This document shows, one piece after another, positions 1 to 6,963 of a DNA stretch of 13,253 nucleotides. Position 1 is the stretch's first letter. Each line of letters opens with the position of its first letter. Both the position numbers and the translations under genes were made by a program. Below the pieces are notes generated by a model. It ran no database searches. It was not told the origin of the DNA and was given only the letters and a program-made list of their open reading frames with translations. Source of the DNA: JBCCRH01 sp039208045. Lineage in GTDB: Bacteria; Bacteroidota; Bacteroidia; Chitinophagales; Saprospiraceae. Location of the stretch: the NCBI GenBank assembly GCA_039208045.1, contig JBCCRH010000135.1:1-13253 (forward strand), in the 5' to 3' direction.

Positions 1-2
1 CT

Positions 3-1358
3 ACCTCTGATTTGCGGAGTCGCGAAAAAAATGACTGGACCCATTGGATGGGAAATATCAATTTTGCACACGAGTTTCGCAATAAGCTCAAGTGGACCTG
101 TGATTACGATTACCTGAATTATCAGAATGAAAACCCAGCTGACTATCTTGAAACGATCCGCAGTAGTGATGGGGAGTTGATGGACACGCGCGAGTTCTTT
201 AGCCGCAAGGATAACCCCATTGAAATTCACGTCATGAAAATGGATTTCTCTCACCCGTTGGGTGAAAACGGAAAGCTAGAATAGGGTGTCAAGTTATCGA
301 CCAGCAGTTTTGCGAATGATAATGCATTGGCAGACATCATCAATGGCGAGCCGGAGTTCCGCCCCCTCTTTACGAACCTGCTCAACCTAGACGAAAACAT
401 TGGAGCCATTTACGTAAGTGGAGACTACCAGCTCACAGAAAAGACGGGCCTAAAAATGGGATTGCGCTATGAATACACCGACCTTGCCCTGACCGAAATG
501 GGCGAAACGCTAGTGAGCAGAAAATACGGTCGTCTTTTCCCCTCTTTCTTTTTGTCACATCAGTTTAATGACGATAACTCGGTGCGTTTGACCTATAGCG
601 AGCGGATTCAGCGGCCGAGTTTAGGGATGTTGGCTCCTGCCTTTTTCTTCTTTTCGCCTAATAATCTGCTAGCTGGAAATCCGGCGGTACAAGCAGCTTT
701 TACCAAGAAGCTAAGCTTGTCTTACATTTACAAGCGCTTGACGGTTAGTATAAATGGCGTGGATGTCAATCGCCCTATCGTTTGGGGACAGGTAGCGGTA
801 TTGCCGGACGAGAACCTTTCGATCAATCGACCAGAGAACATCAATGACATTAAGCGCGCTTTTGCTACCGTAAATTATTCGCAACCGATCACCAAATGGT
901 GGGAGTCGCAGTATGAATTTTGGGCGGGCTACAACTATAATGAAGTGCTACAAGAAGGACGAAGCATTGTACAAGACGCTTTTTTTTACGGATTCTACAG
1001 CAATCAAAGCATCTCTTTGCCTAAAAAATTGACTTTTGTAGTAGACGGCTACCTGGAAAGTCCGTGGGCCTATGGCTTGTCTCGTACGCCATTGCGGGGT
1101 AGTTTTAATGTAGGTTTACAGAAAAAAATAGGCGATCAACACCAAATTACCTTAAATTATAGTGACGTGCTTGATCTCGGTTCGTTCTGGGAATTTGAAG
1201 TCAATCAGCCTGACATTAATGTCGTTTATTTTCAGCGCTATGACGCTGAAGGCTCTGTGGTGCGGCTGACGTGGAACTATAGCTTTGGTAAAAAAGCCGC
1301 GCAGCGGAAGCGCCAGCACGATGGTGGTAGCTCAGATGAACGAAATCGCGTAAATTAG
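3..1358 (+). pseudogene. TonB-dependent receptor family outer-membrane beta-barrel protein, 5'-truncated, interrupted by in-frame stop
   Basis: This is the C-terminal part of an outer-membrane barrel of the OMP_b-brl_3 / TonB-dependent receptor type. Reading frame 3 is open from the window edge to a TAG at 282-284, then continues in the same frame to the TAA at 1356-1358 (93 codons, stop, 357 codons). Both halves look like one protein: alternating aromatic/polar beta-strand segments, a TEKTGLKMGLRYEYTD strand just after the stop, the SERIQRPS and FFFFSPNNLLAGNP region typical of these barrels, and a final strand RLTWNYSFG followed by a basic tail ending ERNRVN, a tail style I recall from this family. 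The N-terminal carboxypeptidase-like and plug domains would lie before the window. There is no plausible start just after the stop (only TTG at 327). The interruption could be a real null mutation or a sequencing error. The substrate cannot be told. Confidence 0.8.
282..284 (+). other. In-frame TAG stop inside the receptor barrel
   Basis: The codons before it read ENGKLE and those after read GVKLS, which together look like one continuous barrel strand. The frame is unchanged across the stop, so one base substitution explains it; no insertion or deletion is needed. One base change from TAG gives Gln, Lys, Glu, Leu, Ser, Trp or Tyr. Confidence 0.85.
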
Positions 1359-1379
1359 AACTTATAAACAAACAAAATA

Positions 1380-4300
1380 ATGAGGACATATCTCCAGCTG
1401 TTCCTGCTCTTCTTGCCCTTCACACTGACAAGTCAATACTGTTACTTGGACAAGGATACCCCCCTCTATAGCTTTGATTTGCCCAATGGCTTACGTGGAG
1501 GAGAAGTGCAAGATATTGTGCAGGATCGCTTGGGATATGTTTGGTTTGCGTCTAAATCGGGGCTTATACAGTACGATGGAAATAGCTTTACTACCTATGC
1601 CCATAGCGTCCTCGATTCTAGTTCTATTAGTCATAATGCAGTAGAGTGCATCTTGGAGGATCGCGATGGGAACCTGTGGATTGGCACCTGGGGCGGTGGG
1701 CTCAATAAGCTGGATCGCGCTAGTGGTACCTTCAAGCGTTTTGTAGCAGATGAAGCGCATGGGCAATTAGCCAACAATTACATTGCCGATTTGGCACAAG
1801 ACAAAGAGGGCTATATTTGGATAGCTACCCGCCAGGGGCTGCACCGCCTAGATCCAGTGACAGAGCGTGTAAGAGTATTTATGCCGCAAAAAAATAATCC
1901 GCAGAGCATTGCTAGCCAGGAAATTCGCCTGCTCTATATTGATCGAGAAGAAACCCTCTGGATAGGTACAGGCTACCCTTGGAGTATAGATTTTCAAGAT
2001 GGGGGGCTGTGCCGCTACCAACCCGCAACCGAAACCTTTGTGCAGTACCGTGCGAATCCTACAGACGGTAATGCACTAAAAAGTAATAGCATCACTGCGC
2101 TCTTTGAAGATAGCGAGGGCACCTTTTGGGTGGGCACCCACGGCAATCATATCCACCAAATGGATAGAGCAAAGGGTATATTTGACTACCAAGCAGCATT
2201 ATCTAATTTTTCTTTTCAGGAAGACAATACACAGATTCGAAGCTTCCAAGAATTACAAGCTGGCCTTATCATCATTTGTAGCTACGGATCAGGAATAAGA
2301 ATTTACGATAAACAACAGCGTAAGCTCGTTAATGAAATCTTTGATGATGATGATGCAGACAAAGAACACTTTCCTTTAAATTTTGCTTGGAAAATTCAAA
2401 CGACTACCGATGGTACAGCTTGGCTTTGTACGGGCGATCTTGGCAAGGCCGTTTTTAAATCTAATCTATTAATGCCCTCCACCTGCCGGTTTTGGGAAGG
2501 GGATCGCATTAATGCCATGGATGTCCAACGAGATGATGAAGTATGGGTTGCCCGTAAGCTCAATGGAATCAATCGAAATAATCGAGTTGACTGGAAACGG
2601 AGCCGAACTTATTTCAAAAAAGATATTTCAGCGTACAAAAGAGGTAGTTGGTCTTATGGCATACAGCAGGATCAACCAAATTATTTCGATCACATTTCTA
2701 CTATGGAACAAGATGCGGCAGGAAACCTCTGGATGGGAAAGCGAGAGTATCCTGCTGGTTTGATCAAATTAAATGCGGATCAAAGTACCCTTAAGGACTA
2801 TTCTTTTGAGGGGAATCAAATCAATGATCTGGCGGTCGCCCCTTCATCTGGTGTGGTCTACTTCGCAGATACTGAAGGGCAGTTACGTGCTTTTTATCCA
2901 AAAGAAGAGCGCTTCGAATCCCTGGACATGCCTTCTACTATTCAAAAACTCACTTTCTTGGAGGGTTCAGAGCAGCTCTGGCTAGCCGATGTAGAAAATC
3001 ACCGATCTATCACGCTCTCTTCCCTTAATCTAGCCACTACCTCTACCCAGCGCTTCCCTATTCTGGAACTATCGCGCTCCGATACCTCACTAAAAGTGGT
3101 CAATATTATGAAGGCTCCCAACGGGGCCATATGGGTTGGTACTGATCGCTCTCTGAGTGTTTTACAGGAAGAAGGAAAAGCTAAGACCTATTGGTTGCCG
3201 AGCGACTTCCCAGGTGCTGCTGTAGCGATGGAGATGGATCATAAAGGCAGCTGTTGGATAGCTACTACCGCAGGTATGCTCGTTTTCATGTCTCAAGAGC
3301 GTACTTTTCACCGTTTTCATAGCAATATGGAATTATCGGCTATGCCGTTTGAATTTCGAGCTTCTGGGCGGATGCCCAAAGGAGACCTTTTATTTGGAGG
3401 TCAGGGAGGGGCGCTGTGGATTAATCAGCCTACGATGGATGCTTTTTATGCAGGTCTAAGCAGAGAGGCTAGTCTCAGTCCTGAGCAGATTTTACTGACC
3501 GCTTTTCAGCTAAATGGAGAAGCTTACCAGCAGGGAGCCTATAGTGTTGATAGCATATCAGCGAGCCGAAGCCTGACGCTGGGGCATTTGGATAATAACT
3601 TTAGTTTCGAATTCAGCTTGCTCGACTATAACGCCCCGAAGCTCAATCGGTATGAATATTTCTTAGAAGGCTTCGACAACTACTGGCGACAAAGTGGCGT
3701 GACCAATACTGCTTATTATTCTCAAATCCCACCTGGTAATTATCAGTTGCGGGTTCGGGCGTACAATAGTACGGGTCAGAATGGCGAGGCTATTCCTTTA
3801 CAGATTCGTATCCTACCCCCTTGGTACAAAACCGCTTGGGCCTATCTAGCCTATGTATTGCTCGGCACTACTTTGCTGTGGAGTATTTACCAATTTCAGC
3901 TCAAACGACGTTTGGCGGAAGCCGAAAATAAACGCCTACAGGAAATGGATACTGCAAAAACTCGACTATATACGAATATCACCCACGAGTTTCGCACACC
4001 ACTCACCGTCATTATTGGTATGGCCAAACAGATGGAAGGGCAAGTGACACAGTCCCAGAACCGCATGGTGGATATGATTACGCGTAATGGGAAAAACTTG
4101 CTCACACTGGTCAATCAAATGCTTGATCTATCACGACTCGAAAGTGGGCAGTTAGCATTGCAATTACAGCATAGCGACTTGATTGGGTATCTAAAGTACT
4201 TAACCGAATCTTTCGATTCCTTTGCAGAAAGTCGGGGTGTAAAAATCCACTTCCTCAGTGATTTGGAGCGCCAGGATATGGACTTCGACCCTCAGAAAAT

Positions 4301-5525
4301 TCAGCAGATCATCTCAAATCTATTATCCAATGCCATCAAGTTTACGCCTTCCGGCAATGATATTTACATCACGGTTCAGCCTGCTGATGCCCCCAATAAG
4401 CAACTTTCCATTAAAGTAAAAGATACCGGCATTGGTATTGATGTGGATCGTTTACCACATATTTTTGAGCGCTTCTATCAGGCCGATGAGAGTCACACCC
4501 GCTCCTATGAAGGCACTGGCATTGGCTTGGCTTTAGTGCACGAACTAGTGGAATTGATGGAAGGAGAAATCACGGTAAAAAGTGCGCTTAATAAAGGATC
4601 AGAATTCACTTTGCTTCTGCCTGTGCGCGCCACCGTTCCTCCATCCAAGGACTTATCTTACTACGAAGAAGTGCAAAATCTTTTCCACCGCGAAGTGTTG
4701 CCTACTGATTTGCATCAGGCCCCAACACCTACAGATACGGCTGTTTCACGCCCTACCCTACTAGTGGTGGAAGACAATTTCGATGTGCGCACCTACATCC
4801 GTGCTTGCCTTTCAGATAGTTATCACTTGATTATGGCAGAAAATGGGCAACGCGGCGTCGATCGTGCCATCGAGCATATCCCGGACTTAATTATCAGCGA
4901 TGTGATGATGCCCGAAAAAGATGGCTACAGCATGGTGCAGGAGCTCAAAAAAGACAAGCGCACCAGTCATATCCCCATTATTTTGCTTACCGCAAAAGCA
5001 GATACCGACTCGCGCTTGCTCGGCTTACAAGAAGGCGTGGATGCTTATCTGGCCAAACCCTTCAACCCCGATGAGTTGCGCATTCGCATTCAAAAGCTCC
5101 TCGAACTGCGCCAGCAATTGCAGGAGCATTACCGATCTACTGCCACTGCTGCGGAACCTACCCTATCTCGCTCGGAAGTAAGGGCAACCCTAGAAGATAC
5201 CTTTGTACAAAACGTACGTCAGGTCATCGCTGAAAACATTGATAATTATGACTTAAATGTAGAATTGATTGCGCGTGAAGTGGGCATGAGTCACAGCCAG
5301 CTCCACCGCAAACTTTCGGCACTTACCGGGCTTTCTACCAATCGATTTATCCGTCATCTACGGCTTACTAAGGCCAAAGAATTACTTCGTAATCCTAATC
5401 ATAGCATTACGGCGGTGGCCTTTGATTCTGGCTTTAGTGACCCTGGCTATTTTGGTCGGGTGTTTAAGAAGGAGACGGGCATGACGCCCTTGGAGTGGCA
5501 GCAGCGGGAAGTGGTGGGTATGTAA
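1380..5525 (+). CDS. Hybrid two-component system sensor histidine kinase/response regulator with AraC-type DNA-binding domain
   Basis: This single-protein signalling system senses a ligand outside the inner membrane and acts as a transcription factor in the cytoplasm. In the 1381 residues, a hydrophobic export signal (1-18) is followed by about 13 propeller repeats with W-[IVL]-[GA]-T signatures (about 35-700, probably two seven-bladed propellers), a Y_Y_Y domain (about 738-810) and a membrane segment (about 816-838). The kinase has phospho-acceptor His869 in NITHEFRTPL, N-box Asn980/Asn984, Asp1015 in DTGIGI, the FERFYQ box and GTGIG at 1045-1049. The receiver has Asp1174 in SDVMMP, Thr1204 and Lys1226. 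An AraC helix-turn-helix ends the protein (about 1275-1377). All catalytic residues I can check are present, so it looks functional. ATG at 1380 leads directly into the signal peptide. It starts 21 bases after the receptor gene, so the two may be co-transcribed and the receptor may be a target; no susD-like or glycoside hydrolase gene is visible to confirm a polysaccharide role. Confidence 0.95.
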   Translation: MRTYLQLFLLFLPFTLTSQYCYLDKDTPLYSFDLPNGLRGGEVQDIVQDRLGYVWFASKSGLIQYDGNSFTTYAHSVLDSSSISHNAVECILEDRDGNLWIGTWGGGLNKLDRASGTFKRFVADEAHGQLANNYIADLAQDKEGYIWIATRQGLHRLDPVTERVRVFMPQKNNPQSIASQEIRLLYIDREETLWIGTGYPWSIDFQDGGLCRYQPATETFVQYRANPTDGNALKSNSITALFEDSEGTFWVGTHGNHIHQMDRAKGIFDYQAALSNFSFQEDNTQIRSFQELQAGLIIICSYGSGIRIYDKQQRKLVNEIFDDDDADKEHFPLNFAWKIQTTTDGTAWLCTGDLGKAVFKSNLLMPSTCRFWEGDRINAMDVQRDDEVWVARKLNGINRNNRVDWKRSRTYFKKDISAYKRGSWSYGIQQDQPNYFDHISTMEQDAAGNLWMGKREYPAGLIKLNADQSTLKDYSFEGNQINDLAVAPSSGVVYFADTEGQLRAFYPKEERFESLDMPSTIQKLTFLEGSEQLWLADVENHRSITLSSLNLATTSTQRFPILELSRSDTSLKVVNIMKAPNGAIWVGTDRSLSVLQEEGKAKTYWLPSDFPGAAVAMEMDHKGSCWIATTAGMLVFMSQERTFHRFHSNMELSAMPFEFRASGRMPKGDLLFGGQGGALWINQPTMDAFYAGLSREASLSPEQILLTAFQLNGEAYQQGAYSVDSISASRSLTLGHLDNNFSFEFSLLDYNAPKLNRYEYFLEGFDNYWRQSGVTNTAYYSQIPPGNYQLRVRAYNSTGQNGEAIPLQIRILPPWYKTAWAYLAYVLLGTTLLWSIYQFQLKRRLAEAENKRLQEMDTAKTRLYTNITHEFRTPLTVIIGMAKQMEGQVTQSQNRMVDMITRNGKNLLTLVNQMLDLSRLESGQLALQLQHSDLIGYLKYLTESFDSFAESRGVKIHFLSDLERQDMDFDPQKIQQIISNLLSNAIKFTPSGNDIYITVQPADAPNKQLSIKVKDTGIGIDVDRLPHIFERFYQADESHTRSYEGTGIGLALVHELVELMEGEITVKSALNKGSEFTLLLPVRATVPPSKDLSYYEEVQNLFHREVLPTDLHQAPTPTDTAVSRPTLLVVEDNFDVRTYIRACLSDSYHLIMAENGQRGVDRAIEHIPDLIISDVMMPEKDGYSMVQELKKDKRTSHIPIILLTAKADTDSRLLGLQEGVDAYLAKPFNPDELRIRIQKLLELRQQLQEHYRSTATAAEPTLSRSEVRATLEDTFVQNVRQVIAENIDNYDLNVELIAREVGMSHSQLHRKLSALTGLSTNRFIRHLRLTKAKELLRNPNHSITAVAFDSGFSDPGYFGRVFKKETGMTPLEWQQREVVGM

Positions 5526-5557
5526 AAAAGGGGAAGCAAAATTGCTTCCCCTTTTTT
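5524..5557. terminator. Bidirectional intrinsic terminator
   Basis: A perfect 10-bp stem GGGGAAGCAA / TTGCTTCCCC (5530-5539 with 5542-5551) is flanked by A6 on the left (5524-5529) and T6 on the right (5552-5557). It therefore has a U-tract whichever strand is transcribed. It fills the 44-base gap between two convergent genes, the hybrid regulator (ends 5525) and the thiolase (ends 5570), and should end both transcripts. Confidence 0.93.
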
Positions 5558-5569
5558 ACGTTTATCTTC

Positions 5570-6742
5570 CTAGTTCAGCAGTTCGTACACGCCTGCAATT
5601 CCCTGGCCACCACCTACACAAGCAGTCACCATACCGTACTTCTTGCCTTGACGGCGCAATTCATTGAACAACTGTGTAGATAACTTCGCTCCGGTACAAC
5701 CTAGTGGGTGCCCCAGGGCAATCGCACCGCCATTTACATTCACAATATCAGGGTTTAAGCCTGCTTCTTGGATCACAGCTAAGGACTGCGCAGCAAAGGC
5801 TTCATTTAGCTCAATCAGGTCGATGTCAGCCAATTTCATATTTGCTTGCGCTAATGCTTTAGGAATAGCTACACAAGGGCCAATACCCATATGCAGTGGA
5901 TCTACTCCGCCTACCGAGCAAGAAACCAAGCGAGCAATCGGTTGCAAGTTGAGTTGCTTCACCATTTCTTCACTTACTACCAACACAAAGGCAGCTCCAT
6001 CAGAAGTTTGGCTGGAGTTACCGGCCGTCACCACTCCGCCATTGGCGAATACTGGGCGCAGCCTAGCTAAGGCTTCTACGGTTGTGCTACGACGAACGCC
6101 TTCATCCATACTTACGGTATGCTCTGATCGTACCCGCTTGTTATTTCGCACCGTCACCTCTTCTACTGTTACGGGGACGATCTCATCGTTGAATTTTCCA
6201 GCATCGATAGCAGCAGCAGCTTTCATATGAGAATTGTAAGCAAACTCATCTGCTTTTTCGCGACTAATCTTGTACTTGTGCGATACCGCTTCTGCGGTGA
6301 GGCCCATACTGGCGATATAGTCTGGTGTGTCACTTGCTACTTTGTAGCTTGGCGCTAATTTGTAGCCTGTCATGGGGATCATGCTCATATTCTCGGTGCC
6401 CCCCGCAATGTACATATGCCCCATGCCTGCTTTGATTTTTGCGGTAGCAATGGCGATGGTTTCTAGGCCTGAGGCGCAGTAGCGATTTACGGTCATACCA
6501 GCTACGGGCTTGCCCAGGGCACGTACCGAAATTTGGCGACCAATCTGTAGGCCTTGCTCTCCTTCAGGATTGGCACAACCTACAATGACATCGTCGATGA
6601 GATGGCGGTCTACCTCTGGGGTGTGCTGCATCATATAATTGATGACATCCACTGCCAAATCATCGGAGCGGTAATTGCGAAATCCTCCTTTTTTGGCTTT
6701 GCCTACTGCGGAGCGGTAGGCTTTTACTATATATGCGTCCAT
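5570..6742 (-). CDS. fadA: Acetyl-CoA C-acyltransferase (3-ketoacyl-CoA thiolase)
   Basis: It performs the last step of fatty-acid beta-oxidation, splitting 3-ketoacyl-CoA with CoA to give acetyl-CoA and a shortened acyl-CoA, in the cytoplasm. The 390-residue product has the usual thiolase length and motifs: nucleophile Cys89 in NRYCASGLE, the NEAFA motif at 313-317, His345 in GGAIALGHPLGCTGA and Cys375 in TACVGGGQG, all expected active-site residues. I chose the ATG at 6740-6742 (MDAYIVKAYRSAVG), which matches where thiolases begin. A longer frame to 6787 would add 15 unlikely residues encoded partly by a repeat. It lies downstream of the fadN-like gene on the same strand with a 221-base gap holding a large palindrome, and I see no TAnnTTTG promoter before it, so co-transcription is likely. 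A biosynthetic acetoacetyl-CoA thiolase (AtoB) is less likely given the neighbour. Confidence 0.93.
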   Translation of the reverse strand: MDAYIVKAYRSAVGKAKKGGFRNYRSDDLAVDVINYMMQHTPEVDRHLIDDVIVGCANPEGEQGLQIGRQISVRALGKPVAGMTVNRYCASGLETIAIATAKIKAGMGHMYIAGGTENMSMIPMTGYKLAPSYKVASDTPDYIASMGLTAEAVSHKYKISREKADEFAYNSHMKAAAAIDAGKFNDEIVPVTVEEVTVRNNKRVRSEHTVSMDEGVRRSTTVEALARLRPVFANGGVVTAGNSSQTSDGAAFVLVVSEEMVKQLNLQPIARLVSCSVGGVDPLHMGIGPCVAIPKALAQANMKLADIDLIELNEAFAAQSLAVIQEAGLNPDIVNVNGGAIALGHPLGCTGAKLSTQLFNELRRQGKKYGMVTACVGGGQGIAGVYELLN

Positions 6743-6763
6743 TTTTTTAAATTTTAGTGCTTT

Positions 6764-6926
6764 TAGACTTGTTTCGCCAGCCATCAAATGGCTGCAAGCT
6801 GCAAAATTTTATCCTGTGCTTCGTTAAAAAGCCTCGCCGATGCTAAGGCATCGCCTACGTTTTTTGCCTTGCTCAGAATAAAATTTGCTACGCTTTCGCT
6901 CATTCATGACTGGCGGAACAAGTCTA
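6764..6926. repeat. 163-base imperfect palindrome, possible MITE or intergenic repeat
   Basis: The ends are inverted copies: TAGACTTGTTTCGCCAG (6764-6780) and CTGGCGGAACAAGTCTA (6910-6926), 16 of 17 bases matching. A second inner pair, GCAAAATTTTATCCTG (6801-6816) and CAGAATAAAATTTGC (6874-6888), also folds back with one mismatch and one extra base. Both arms span exactly 53 bases. Local stems lie inside: AGCCAT/ATGGCT (6779-6784 with 6788-6793) and CGATGC/GCATCG (6838-6843 with 6848-6853, loop TAAG). The terminal TA at each end would fit a TA target duplication as in IS630/Tc1-like elements, which is inference only. It contains no gene and lies within the presumed fadN-fadA transcript, where it could form a long RNA hairpin. 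Confidence 0.7.
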
Positions 6927-6963
6927 TTAGTAAATACGAATAATAGCTAGTTTTAGTTGAGTC

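Noticed and set aside
327..1358. Receptor fragment after the stop as an independent gene starting at TTG 327
   Set aside because: The barrel sequence is continuous with the part before the stop, and the fragment has no signal peptide, which an outer-membrane protein needs.
5664..6230. 188-codon plus-strand frame opposite the thiolase gene
   Set aside because: The thiolase on the minus strand has every catalytic motif; this frame gives low-complexity Ser/Thr/Pro sequence without a domain.
6743..6787. Longer thiolase start at 6787 adding 15 residues
   Set aside because: The extra residues are encoded partly by the end of the palindromic repeat, and thiolases begin close to the MDAYIVKAYRSAVG sequence at 6742.
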